Origin: Streptomyces sp. 378
GTDB lineage: Bacteria > Actinomycetota > Actinomycetes > Streptomycetales > Streptomycetaceae
Reading direction: 5' to 3'
NCBI RefSeq assembly: GCF_030124145.1
Contig: NZ_JASKMS010000012.1
Span: 159,885-223,884 of the forward strand
DNA length: 64,000 bases
Shown: piece by piece, positions 26,030-34,343 of the stretch
Layout of the letters: every line of letters starts with the position of its first letter
Position numbering within the stretch: the first letter of the stretch is position 1
The notes under the pieces: model-generated
The model's input: the letters and a program-made list of their open reading frames with translations, nothing else
What the model was told of the DNA's origin: nothing
Database searches by the model: none
Made by a program: the position numbers and the translations under genes

Positions 26030-28879
26030 GTGGGACTGCGGCGTGGAACGCGAATCGCCGTCCTCGCGGTCGCCGTCGTCACCGGGAGCCTTGTCGCCCC
26101 GCCCGCCGCGACGGCGGCTCCGCCGGCCCCGGGCGCGACCGTGACGGCGACCCCCGACACCGCCGGACCGGACCTCTCCGTCTGGCCGCGCCCGCAGTCG
26201 CTGCGCGCGAACGGCGCCCCGGTCGCCGTGCCGCACGACGTCGCCCTGATCACCGGCGCCCGGACTGATCCCCACTCCGTGGAGGCCCTGCGCACGCTGC
26301 TGCGGAAGGCGGGAGCCCGCCGGATCACGGACACGGCCGGACCGGGGGCGCTGGTCGTCCGGGCGTGGACCGAACCCGTCCGCCGGGGCGACCGCCATGC
26401 CCCGCCCTCCGGGGGATACGAACTGTCCGTGGGCCGGGACGGCGTCTCCCTCACCGGCACCGGCGAGGACGGTCTGTTCCACGCCGTGCAGACGCTGCGG
26501 CAGCTCGTCCGGCCCGACCGCACGATCGCGGCGGTCGTGGTGCGTGACTGGCCCGGCACCGCCGTCCGCGGTATCACCGAGGGTTTCTACGGCACCCCGT
26601 GGACGCACCGGCAGCGGCTGGCGCAGCTCGACTTCATGGGGCGCACCAAGCAGAACCGCTACCTGTATGCCCCCGGTGACGACCTCTACCGGCAGGCCCG
26701 CTGGCGTGAGCCCTACCCGGCCGGGCAGCGGGCCCGGTTCCGGGAACTGGCCGAGCGGGCCCGGCGCAACCACGTCTCGCTCGGCTGGGCGGTGGCCCCG
26801 GGCCAGGCGATGTGCTTCGCCTCCGATGCCGATGTGCGGGCGCTGACGCGCAAGCTGGACGCGATGTGGGAGCTGGGCTTCCGGGCGTTCCAGCTCCAGT
26901 TCCAGGACGTCAGCTACAGCGAGTGGCACTGCGGGGCGGACTCCGACCGGTTCGGCTCCGGCCCCGAGGCGGCGGCGCGGGCGCAGGCCCGGGTGGCGAA
27001 CGCGGTGGCCCGGCACCTGGCGGCGCGGCACCCGGGCGCGGCCGCCCTGTCCATCATGCCGACCGAGTACTACGAGGAGGGCACGACCGACTACCGGCGG
27101 GCACTGGCGAGCGGCCTCACCGCGGGCGTCGAGGTGGCGTGGACGGGGGTCGGGGTGGTGCCCCGCACCATCACGGGCGGCGAACTGGCCGGCGCGCGCG
27201 AGGCGTTCCGGCATCCGCTGGTCACGATGGACAACTACCCGGTCAACGACTACGACCCGGGCCGTCTCTTCCTCGGCCCGTACCGGGGCCGGGAGCCGGC
27301 CGTGGCGACCGGCTCGGCCGCCCTGCTCGCCAACGCCATGCAGCAGCCGGAGGCGTCCCGCATTCCGCTGTTCACCGCCGCCGACTACGCCTGGAACCCG
27401 CGCGCCTACCGTCCCGGGGAGTCCTGGCGCGCCGCGATCACCGACCTCGCGGGCGGGGACCGGCGCCGCGAGCGGGCCGTGGCGGCGCTCGCCGGAAACG
27501 ACGCGTCGTCGGTGCTCGGCGAGGAGGAGTCGGCGTATCTGCGCCCGCTGGCCGAGGCGTACTGGAGGTCCCGCACGGCCGGCGGCACGGGCGCCGACGA
27601 CGCCGCGCGGCGGCTGCGCGAGGCCTTCACCGTGCTGCGCGAGCTGCCCCGGCGGCTGTCCGGAACCGGCCTGGGCTCCGAGGTCGCCCCCTGGTCGGAG
27701 CAACTGGCCACCTACGGCGAGGCGGGCACGGCCGCGCTCGGCATGCTGGAGGCGCAGCGCGCCGGGGACCCGGCGGCGGCCTGGACGGCGTACCGCAGGC
27801 TCGGCGTCCTGCGGGCCCGGCTGGAGTCGGCGCCGGTCGAGGTGGGCACGGAGGTGCTGGACCCCTTCCTGCGACGGGCGCAGAAGTCCTACGCGGCCTG
27901 GTCCGGCATCCAGCACGAACCGCCCCGCAACCCCGGCGACGGCCGCACCCTGCGCTTCCCGCGGCCCCGGGCCCTGACCGCCGTGACGGCCCTGACCGAG
28001 CCGGGCACCGAGGGCGGCGTCGAGATGCACGTGCCGGGGCAGGGCTGGCGCGAGGCGGGCCGGCTGGACCGGTCCGGGGCGACCGAGGTGCGGCTCTCGG
28101 CACGGGCCGATGCCCTGCGGGTCACCGGCCCCACCCCTTCCGGCGTGCACCACCTCATCCCCTGGTTCACCGACGCCCCCGCCACCTCCCTGGGCCTGCC
28201 CCGCGACCGCGCGGACGTCGAGACCGGCCGTACGGAGCGGCTGACGGCCCGGCTGAGCTCGCTGCGCCCCGCCGACGCCCGCGGCAGGCTCACCGCCGAG
28301 GCACCCGAGGGCGTCCGGGTGCGGGTGCCGAGGACGGAGCTGACCGTGCGGCGCGGCACCACGGTGGGGGTTCCCGTCGAGGTGACCGTGGAGCGCGGCA
28401 CCCCGATGCGCTCGTACGACATCCGGCTGGGGTTCGCGGGAGCGGACCGCACGCTCACCGTCCGCGCCGTCCCGCCCACCGGCGGCCCCGACCTGGCCCG
28501 CACCGGCACCGCCCGGTCCTCGGGCGACGAGACGCCCGACTTCCCCGCGTCGGCGGCCAACGACGGCGACCCGGACACCCGCTGGTCCTCCCCCGTCGAC
28601 GACGGCGCCTGGTGGCAGGTCGAGCTGGCCCGCCCGGTTCGGCTCGGCCGGGTCGCGCTGCACTGGCAGGACGCCCACCCCTCGGCGTACCGCGTCCAGG
28701 TCTCCCCCGACGGCCGCCGCTGGCGGGACGCGGCCACCGTCCGGGACGGCGTGGGCGGCCGGGAGAACGTCCGCATGGACGAGCGGGACGTGCGCTTCGT
28801 ACGCGTGCAGGGCGACAAACGGGCGACTCCGTACGGCTATTCGCTGTGGTCGGTGGAGGCGTACGCCGTCACGGACTGA
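26030..28879 (+). CDS. Secreted GH84 beta-N-acetylglucosaminidase-like enzyme with F5/8C domain
   Basis: 949 residues with a signal peptide (RIAVLAVAVVTGSLVAPPAA) and AxA cleavage near TAA. Residues ~50-170 form the GH20/84 N-terminal alpha/beta domain, then a TIM barrel starting RGITEGFYGTPWTHRQR (~182). The GH84 catalytic pair, Asp-Asp in O-GlcNAcases and NagJ, reads FQLQFQDVSY here (~293), so the first Asp is Gln and only the second, the acid/base, is kept. A Trp/Asn-rich pocket follows (DNYPVNDYDPGR, ADYAWNPRAYRP). The last ~130 residues are a discoidin-like carbohydrate-binding domain (ASAANDGDPDTRWSSP). Monocistronic. Natural substrate uncertain. Confidence 0.88.
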   Translation: MGLRRGTRIAVLAVAVVTGSLVAPPAATAAPPAPGATVTATPDTAGPDLSVWPRPQSLRANGAPVAVPHDVALITGARTDPHSVEALRTLLRKAGARRITDTAGPGALVVRAWTEPVRRGDRHAPPSGGYELSVGRDGVSLTGTGEDGLFHAVQTLRQLVRPDRTIAAVVVRDWPGTAVRGITEGFYGTPWTHRQRLAQLDFMGRTKQNRYLYAPGDDLYRQARWREPYPAGQRARFRELAERARRNHVSLGWAVAPGQAMCFASDADVRALTRKLDAMWELGFRAFQLQFQDVSYSEWHCGADSDRFGSGPEAAARAQARVANAVARHLAARHPGAAALSIMPTEYYEEGTTDYRRALASGLTAGVEVAWTGVGVVPRTITGGELAGAREAFRHPLVTMDNYPVNDYDPGRLFLGPYRGREPAVATGSAALLANAMQQPEASRIPLFTAADYAWNPRAYRPGESWRAAITDLAGGDRRRERAVAALAGNDASSVLGEEESAYLRPLAEAYWRSRTAGGTGADDAARRLREAFTVLRELPRRLSGTGLGSEVAPWSEQLATYGEAGTAALGMLEAQRAGDPAAAWTAYRRLGVLRARLESAPVEVGTEVLDPFLRRAQKSYAAWSGIQHEPPRNPGDGRTLRFPRPRALTAVTALTEPGTEGGVEMHVPGQGWREAGRLDRSGATEVRLSARADALRVTGPTPSGVHHLIPWFTDAPATSLGLPRDRADVETGRTERLTARLSSLRPADARGRLTAEAPEGVRVRVPRTELTVRRGTTVGVPVEVTVERGTPMRSYDIRLGFAGADRTLTVRAVPPTGGPDLARTGTARSSGDETPDFPASAANDGDPDTRWSSPVDDGAWWQVELARPVRLGRVALHWQDAHPSAYRVQVSPDGRRWRDAATVRDGVGGRENVRMDERDVRFVRVQGDKRATPYGYSLWSVEAYAVTD

Positions 28880-28932
28880 GTCCCTCGAGGACCCGGCGAA
28901 GCGGACTGGGCGGAGAAGAAGAGCGACGGCCT

Positions 28933-29473
28933 TCGGCGTTGCTACTGCTCGTGCCGGTGCTCGGGTTTCTCGGGCAGTGCGCCCGGATCGGGGCGGTGCA
29001 CCGCGACCGGCGGCCGGCCGGGGCGACGCCCTGGCAGGTGCGGCGGATCGCCGCGCTGGAGGCCGGACCAACCTGTCTGCTGGGCTCGGCGGTCGGCATC
29101 GTCTTCTCGGTGCTCCTGCTGCGCCTGTGGGACCGGCCTACCGCCCTGACCTGGGCTGGGATCTCCCTGGTCGCCGTCGCCGTACCGCTGCTGGGCGCTG
29201 CGCCGGGTGGTGGCCTCTCCGCTCGGGTGGGTGCGCAGGGCCGGGCCCCGCACCGGACGGGGGCCGGGGCTGCTGTTCCTGGCGGCGGTGCTGCTCGCCG
29301 GCCTCGGCGGGACGGCCGTCGGCGCGCGGTACGCCCTGCTCGGCAACGAGCCGGTCCCCTGGGCGATCACCTTGGTCCCCGTCGCCGTCTACGCCGCCTG
29401 CCTGCTGGCCGCGGCCACCGCACTGCCCCTGCTGCGCCGATCGGTGCGCCCGGGGGAACTGCGGTACGCGTAG
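28933..29473 (+). pseudogene. Truncated, frameshifted ABC-transporter permease (FtsX-like)
   Basis: In one frame, 28936 to about 29195 reads as membrane permease sequence (LLLLVPVLGFLGQCARIGAV, then GATPWQVRRIAALEAGP and a second hydrophobic helix). One frame over, from about 29198, it continues naturally (LRRVVASPLGWVRRAGP, LLFLAAVLLAGLGG, VPWAITLVPVAVYAACLLAA) to a TAG at 29471-29473. ATPW followed by RRxxxxE is characteristic of FtsX/MacB-type permeases. The N-terminal half and the ATPase gene are absent, so this is a relic of a transporter operon lost by deletion. The last 88 residues could still be translated from a GTG at 29207. Confidence 0.7.
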
Positions 29474-29491
29474 GCGCTTCCCCCCATGACG

Positions 29492-29527
29492 GGCCGGCCC
29501 GGGGGAACGGGGGTTCCCCGGGCCGGT
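29492..29527. terminator. Bidirectional terminator hairpin
   Basis: A long GC stem (GGCCGGCCC / GGGCCGGTC region with GAAC/GTTC at the tip and a single-base bulge) between the permease relic and the convergent HNH gene. Confidence 0.6.
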
Positions 29528-29567
29528 CGGCAGGCCGCACGCGGCAATACGAAGGCCCGGATCGTCG

Positions 29568-30104
29568 TCAGGCGGAAATGCCGTCGATCCGGGCCATGGC
29601 GTCCTCCGCGCCGTACGGCTGCAAGTACGGCAGCCAGCGCGGATCCCTGTGGCCGGTCCCGATGATGCGCCAGGCCAGGCCGGACGGCGGGGCGGGTTTG
29701 TGGCGCAGCCGCCAGCCGATCTCGAAGAGGTGGCGGTCGGCCTTCACGTGGTTGCAGCGGCGGCAGGACGCCACCACGTTGTCCCAGACGTGCTTGCCCC
29801 CGCGGCTGCGCGGGATGACGTGGTCGACGCTGGTTGCGACGCCACCGCAGTACATGCACCGGCCCCCGTCGCGGGCGAACAGCGCCCGGCGGGTCAGTGG
29901 AACGGGCCCCCGATAGGGAACCCGGACGAATCGCTTGAGCCGGACCACGCTGGGTGCGGGGACTGTGACGGTCGCGCTGTGCAGGTAGGCGCCGGACTCC
30001 TCAAGGCATACGGCCTTGTTCTCGAGGACGAGGACGAGCGCGCGGCGGAGCGGTACGACGCCCAGGGGCTCGTACGACGCGTTGAGTACCAGGACATGCG
30101 GCAC
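29568..30104 (-). CDS. HNH endonuclease family protein
   Basis: 178 residues from GTG 30104 with AAGGAGG correctly spaced; a longer frame to 30227 is disfavoured. The N-terminus (VLVLNASYEPLGVVPLRRAL) and the strand region are typical of a conserved actinobacterial family. The HNH core is complete: CMYCGG near residue 95, DHVIPRSRGG (~108), and CRRCNHVKADR (~128), giving a zinc-stabilised beta-beta-alpha metal finger. Cuts DNA in biochemically studied HNH proteins, but the biological role of this stand-alone form is unknown. No methyltransferase or restriction partner nearby. Confidence 0.9.
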   Translation of the reverse strand: MPHVLVLNASYEPLGVVPLRRALVLVLENKAVCLEESGAYLHSATVTVPAPSVVRLKRFVRVPYRGPVPLTRRALFARDGGRCMYCGGVATSVDHVIPRSRGGKHVWDNVVASCRRCNHVKADRHLFEIGWRLRHKPAPPSGLAWRIIGTGHRDPRWLPYLQPYGAEDAMARIDGISA

Positions 30105-30417
30105 GGATGCCTCCTTGGACGCCGGCGGCGCGTGGCTCGCGCCGGGACGATTCGTAGTCAGTCTCCCCTCATGCCTGGTGGAAGCGCCACCATGTCCCCG
30201 TAACGGGCTGGGAGTGTTTTCGACCACATCCCATTCATCCCCAGGATCATGGTCTGTTCAAGCCAGGGTGAGCACGGTCTCTCCTTCACACATCCCGCGG
30301 AAGCACACACAATGCCCCGTTAGTGTGGTGGTTCTGCCCCTTCGGTGACCCAGCCGTGACCTTGACCCCCCAGAACCACCGCGCCGGGGCAGACCGCTGC
30401 ACCTGGAGGTACCTGCC
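30105..30417. other. Divergent promoter region between HNH and MscS genes
   Basis: 313 bp without a gene. It contains the HNH ribosome binding site (AAGGAGG) near 30110 and, close to the MscS start, an inverted repeat GGTGGTTCTG (about 30330-30340) / CAGAACCACC (about 30370-30380). The repeat could be an operator or leader hairpin for the channel gene. No ORF or tRNA found. Confidence 0.5.
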
Positions 30418-31527
30418 GTGTCCCTGTCCCTCGCGGACTCCGTCCTGTTGGCCGCCGACCCGTCACCGTCGCCGACCCCCTCGGAGACCCAGTCCCCGAG
30501 AGTGCCTTCGCTCCAGGACGCCCAGGAGAGCGCGACGAACGCCGCCGGCTGGGTCGAGCAGAACTGGTCGACGTGGCTCGCGATCGGGCTCAGGGTCCTG
30601 CTCATCGTGGCGATAGCGGTGATCCTGAGGGTCGTCGTACGGCGGTCGATCACCAAGCTGATCGACCGCATGAACCGGAACCACCAGACCGGGGAGAGCA
30701 GTGCGATCGGCGGGCTGCTCGTCAACGTCGAGCGCCGTCGGCAGCGCTCGCAGGCCATCGGCTCGGTGCTGCGCTCGGTGGCGTCGTTCCTGATCATCGG
30801 CACCGCCGCGCTGATGATCCTGGGCACCTTCCAGATCAACCTCGCCCCGCTGCTGGCGTCCGCCGGTGTCGCCGGTGTGGCGATCGGTTTCGGCGCCCGC
30901 AACCTGGTCACCGACTTCCTCTCCGGTGTCTTCATGATCCTGGAGGACCAGTACGGCGTCGGAGACACGATCGACGCGGGCGTCGCCTCCGGCGAGGTGA
31001 TCGAGGTGGGCCTGCGCGTGACCAAGCTGCGCGGTGACGGCGGCGAGATCTGGTACGTCCGCAACGGCGAGGTCAAGCGGATCGGGAACCTCTCCCAGGG
31101 CTGGGCCACGGCCAACGTCGACGTCACCGTCCACTCCGGCGAGGACCTGGACAAGGTCAAGGCCACCCTGGACGAGGTCGCCGAGAAGATGGGCGCCGAG
31201 GAGCCCTGGAACGAGATGCTGTGGGGCCCGATCGAGATCCTCGGCCTGGACAGCGTCCTGCTGGATTCCATGGTCGTGCGCGTCACGGCCAAGACCATGC
31301 CCGGCAAGTCCCTCACCGTGGAGCGCGAACTGCGCTGGCGCATCAAGCGGGCGTTCGACGCGGCGGGCATCCGGATCGTCGGCGGCGCCACGGCCACGCT
31401 CGAGGAGCAGCCCGCGGACCCGACGGCGGGGATGGCCGCCCCGTCGGTGTACGCGAACGCGGCGTCCCCGCAGTCGGCCGCGGCCTCCCCGCTCACCCCG
31501 CCCGCCCCGACGAGCACCACGAAGTAG
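30418..31527 (+). CDS. Mechanosensitive ion channel of the MscS family
   Basis: 369 residues from GTG 30418. A Ser/Pro-rich N-terminus precedes three membrane helices: LAIGLRVLLIVAIAVILRVV (~58-78), SVASFLIIGTAALMILGTF (~120-138) and the pore helix LLASAGVAGVAIGFGARNLV (~145-165) with the Gly/Ala packing of TM3. The cytosolic beta domain follows (GDTIDAGVASGEVIEVGLRV, then IWYVRNGEVKRIGNLSQG) and an Ala/Pro-rich tail. It acts as an osmotic safety valve. Monocistronic and ending in a strong hairpin. Confidence 0.93.
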   Translation: MSLSLADSVLLAADPSPSPTPSETQSPRVPSLQDAQESATNAAGWVEQNWSTWLAIGLRVLLIVAIAVILRVVVRRSITKLIDRMNRNHQTGESSAIGGLLVNVERRRQRSQAIGSVLRSVASFLIIGTAALMILGTFQINLAPLLASAGVAGVAIGFGARNLVTDFLSGVFMILEDQYGVGDTIDAGVASGEVIEVGLRVTKLRGDGGEIWYVRNGEVKRIGNLSQGWATANVDVTVHSGEDLDKVKATLDEVAEKMGAEEPWNEMLWGPIEILGLDSVLLDSMVVRVTAKTMPGKSLTVERELRWRIKRAFDAAGIRIVGGATATLEEQPADPTAGMAAPSVYANAASPQSAAASPLTPPAPTSTTK

Positions 31528-31546
31528 CCGTCCGTCACGGCCCGCG

Positions 31547-31587
31547 GGAGAGGGCGGCATCCGGCACAGCCGGGTGCCGCCCTCTCC
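31547..31587 (+). terminator. Terminator after the MscS gene
   Basis: A 13-bp perfect outer stem (31547-31559 with 31575-31587) extended inward by another 5-6 pairs including one G-T, 20 bp after the stop. Confidence 0.8.
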
Positions 31588-31703
31588 GCATGTCCGACGC
31601 GTGTCCGGCCGCATGTCCGATACGCGTGCGCCCTGTGTCCGTAAGGCGACGAGCGGTCCCTCTTGACGCCTGCCCGGCGCAGACCTACTTTCCTCTTATC
31701 AAC

Positions 31704-31716
31704 AGGAAACTTTCCT
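31704..31716. promoter_or_regulatory. ROK (CsnR-type) operator
   Basis: AGGAAACTTTCCT is a perfect 13-nt odd palindrome, ~100 bp upstream of the ROK regulator. It matches, as I recall it, the AGGAAA(G/C)TTTCCT box recognised by CsnR at Streptomyces chitosanase and csn promoters, so autoregulation of the gene below is likely. Confidence 0.75.
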
Positions 31717-31808
31717 AATAATGAGGGACGGCGGGGCGCCGGCCGCCGGGTCGAGTTCCCCGCCTGATCACGAGAAGCCGAACAGCCGAAGGGCAGGTGC
31801 GGACCCGC

Positions 31809-33020
31809 ATGGCAGGAACCGCCGGCACGCCGGGCACTCCGCGCGTCCTGCGCGCCATGAACGACCGGGCCGCCCTGGATCTGCTGCTGGAGCACGGACC
31901 GCTGTCCCGCACCCGGATCGGCAAGCTCACCGGCCTGTCCAAGCCGACCGCCTCCCAGCTCCTGGCCCGTCTGGAGGCGGCTGGGCTCGTCCTGGCCACC
32001 GGCACCACCGAAGGCCGCCCGGGACCGAGCGCCCAGCTCTACGAGGTCAACCCGGCGGCCGGTTACGCCGCCGGACTCGACGTCACCCCTCAGCGGATCC
32101 TCGCCGCGGTCGCCGACATCACCGGCCGCACGATAGGCCGCCACGAGTCGCCCGCCCCCGGCAGGCGCACCGGCACCCCGGTCGTCCAGCAGGTCACCGA
32201 CGCCCTGGACGGCGCGGTGAAGGCGGCGGGTCTCGTCCGGGACGACGTCCGCCGCCTGGTCATCGGCACGCCCGGCGCCTTCGACCCCACCACCGGCCGG
32301 CTGCGCTACGCCTCCCACCTCCCCGGCTGGCACTCACCCACCCTGCTGGACGAGCTCGCCGCCACCCTGCCGATGCCGTTCGAGTACGAGAACGACGTCA
32401 ACCTGGTCGCGCTCGCCGAGCAGCGCCTCGGCGCGGCCCGCGGCCACGCGGACTTCGTGCTGCTGTGGAACCAGGAGGGCCTGGGCGCCGCCCTGGTCCT
32501 CGGCGGCCGACTGCACCGCGGCTGGACCGGCGGCGCCGGCGAGGTCGGCTTCCTGCCGGTGCCGGGCACCCCCCTGGTCCGCCGGGTCACCGAGGCCAAC
32601 AGCGGCGGGTACCAGGAACTGGCCGGTTCCCAGGCCGTCCCGCGCCTGGCCCGCGAGCTCGGCATCGCGAACGTCCCGCCGGGCCCGTACGCCGAGGCCG
32701 CCGCCGAACTGGTGGCCAGGGCGGCCCAGGCCGGCGACGACGCCCACCGGCACCTCCTCCAGGCCTACGCGACCCGGCTGGCCACCGGTCTGGCCTCGCT
32801 GGTCTCGGTCCTCGACCCCGAACTCGTCGTGCTGAGCGGCGCGTCCCTCACCTCGGGCGGCGAGCCGCTGCGCGCCCTCGTCCAGGCCGAACTCGAAGAG
32901 CTGGCCGCGTCCCGCCCGCGTCTGGTCGTGGGCGACGTCCGTGAACACCCCGTGCTGCGCGGCGCCCTGGAGAGCGCGCTCGCCACCACACGCGACGAGG
33001 TCTTCGACACCTCCCGCTGA
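31809..33020 (+). CDS. csnR: ROK-family transcriptional repressor, CsnR-like
   Basis: 403 residues from ATG 31809; GTG 31797 is in frame but too close to its Shine-Dalgarno. An N-terminal winged helix (LLLEHGPLSRTRIGKLTGLS, then KPTASQLLARLEAAGL, residues ~25-65) is joined to a ROK sugar-kinase-like domain (GLDVTPQRILAAVADITG, FEYENDVNLVALAEQ, GGAGEVGFLP). ROK repressors release DNA on binding a sugar ligand. The operator upstream and the GH4 glycosidase and kinase genes immediately downstream fit the csn regulator of chitosan-oligosaccharide catabolism. Known csn clusters carry three ABC-transporter genes (csnEFG) after csnR; none is present here. Confidence 0.85.
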   Translation: MAGTAGTPGTPRVLRAMNDRAALDLLLEHGPLSRTRIGKLTGLSKPTASQLLARLEAAGLVLATGTTEGRPGPSAQLYEVNPAAGYAAGLDVTPQRILAAVADITGRTIGRHESPAPGRRTGTPVVQQVTDALDGAVKAAGLVRDDVRRLVIGTPGAFDPTTGRLRYASHLPGWHSPTLLDELAATLPMPFEYENDVNLVALAEQRLGAARGHADFVLLWNQEGLGAALVLGGRLHRGWTGGAGEVGFLPVPGTPLVRRVTEANSGGYQELAGSQAVPRLARELGIANVPPGPYAEAAAELVARAAQAGDDAHRHLLQAYATRLATGLASLVSVLDPELVVLSGASLTSGGEPLRALVQAELEELAASRPRLVVGDVREHPVLRGALESALATTRDEVFDTSR

Positions 33021-33077
33021 CCCGCCCCTCCCCCGGTATTCCCTTCTTCCTTCCCCCACGTCTCAGGGAGCTCTGCG

Positions 33078-34343
33078 ATGAAACTCACCGTGGTCGGCGG
33101 AGGCTCGACCTATACGCCCGAACTCGTGGACGGCCTCGCCCGCCTGAGGGACACCCTGCCCGTCGAGGACCTGGTCCTGATGGACCCCGCCCAGAACCGT
33201 CTCGACCTGGTGGGCGGCCTGGCCCGCCGCATCTTCACCCGGCAGGACCACGCGGGCCGCATCACCACCACGACCGATCTCGACGAGGCGGTGGACGGCG
33301 CGGACGCGGTCCTCCTCCAACTCCGCGTGGGCGGCCAGGCGGCCCGCGAGCAGGACGAGACCTGGCCCCTGGAATGCGGCTGCGTGGGTCAGGAGACCAC
33401 CGGCGCCGGTGGTCTCGCCAAGGCCCTGCGCACGGTCCCCGTCGTCCTGGACATCGCGGAGCGCGTACGCCGCGCCAACCCGCGGGCGTGGATCATCGAC
33501 TTCACGAATCCGGTCGGCATCGTGACCCGCGCCCTGCTCCAGGCGGGCCACAAGGCGGTGGGCCTGTGCAACGTGGCGATCGGCCTGCAGCGCAAGTTCG
33601 CGGCCCTGCTCTCCCTGGAGCCGTCCGAACTCCACCTGGACCACGTGGGCCTCAACCACCTCACCTGGGAGACGGCGGTACGCCTCGGCGGCCCGGAGGG
33701 CGAGGACGTCCTGCCGGAACTGCTGGGCCAACACGGCGACACGATCGCATCCGACCTCCGCCTGCCCCGCCCCCTGCTGGACACCCTGGGCGTGGTCCCC
33801 TCCTACTACCTGCGCTACTACTACGCGCACGACGAGGTCGTAGCAGAATTGCGCACGAAACCGTCCCGGGCGGCCGAAGTGGCCGAGATGGAACGCCGGT
33901 TGCTCGCGCTGTACGCCGACCCGGCCCTGGACGAGAAGCCGGAGCTGCTCGCCGGGCGGGGCGGTGCCTTCTACTCGGAGGCGGCGGTGGACCTGGCCGC
34001 GGCCCTGCTGGGCGGCGGCGGCTCGCCCTACCAGGTGGTGAACACCTACAACCGGGGCACGCTGCCGTTCCTCCCCGACGACGCGGTGATCGAGGTCCAG
34101 GCGGCCGTGGGGGTCAAGGGCGCGTCCCCCCTGCCCGTGCGGCCCGTGGACCCGCTCTACGCGGGCCTGATGGCCGACGTCACGGCCTACGAGGAGCTGG
34201 CCCTGCAGGCCGCCCTGCACGGCGGCAGGGACCGCGTCTTCCGCGCCCTCCTCTCACACCCCCTCGTCGGCCAGTACGCGTACGCCGAGACGCTCACCGA
34301 CCGGCTGATCGCACACAACCGGGAGCACCTCGCGTGGGCCTGA
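33078..34343 (+). CDS. csnH: GH4 family glycosidase (6-phospho-beta-glucosidase type), CsnH-like
   Basis: 421 residues, ATG 33078 behind AGGGAG. GH4 enzymes use NAD and Mn in a redox-elimination mechanism. NAD-binding loop VVGGGSTYTPELV is at 4-16; the metal ligands are expected in GLCN (~170) and VGLNH (~193); the family signature FTNPVG is at ~150. It is 57 bp after csnR and overlaps the kinase gene by 10 bases, so the three form one operon. In a locus handling chitosan oligosaccharides the substrate may be a (phospho)glucosaminide produced with help of the neighbouring kinase; no phosphotransferase system gene is present. Confidence 0.88.
   Translation: MKLTVVGGGSTYTPELVDGLARLRDTLPVEDLVLMDPAQNRLDLVGGLARRIFTRQDHAGRITTTTDLDEAVDGADAVLLQLRVGGQAAREQDETWPLECGCVGQETTGAGGLAKALRTVPVVLDIAERVRRANPRAWIIDFTNPVGIVTRALLQAGHKAVGLCNVAIGLQRKFAALLSLEPSELHLDHVGLNHLTWETAVRLGGPEGEDVLPELLGQHGDTIASDLRLPRPLLDTLGVVPSYYLRYYYAHDEVVAELRTKPSRAAEVAEMERRLLALYADPALDEKPELLAGRGGAFYSEAAVDLAAALLGGGGSPYQVVNTYNRGTLPFLPDDAVIEVQAAVGVKGASPLPVRPVDPLYAGLMADVTAYEELALQAALHGGRDRVFRALLSHPLVGQYAYAETLTDRLIAHNREHLAWA

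Noticed and set aside
25853..29071. 1072-codon open frame on the minus strand over the GH84 gene
   Set aside because: Antisense shadow with no motifs; the plus-strand GH84 frame has a signal peptide and domains.
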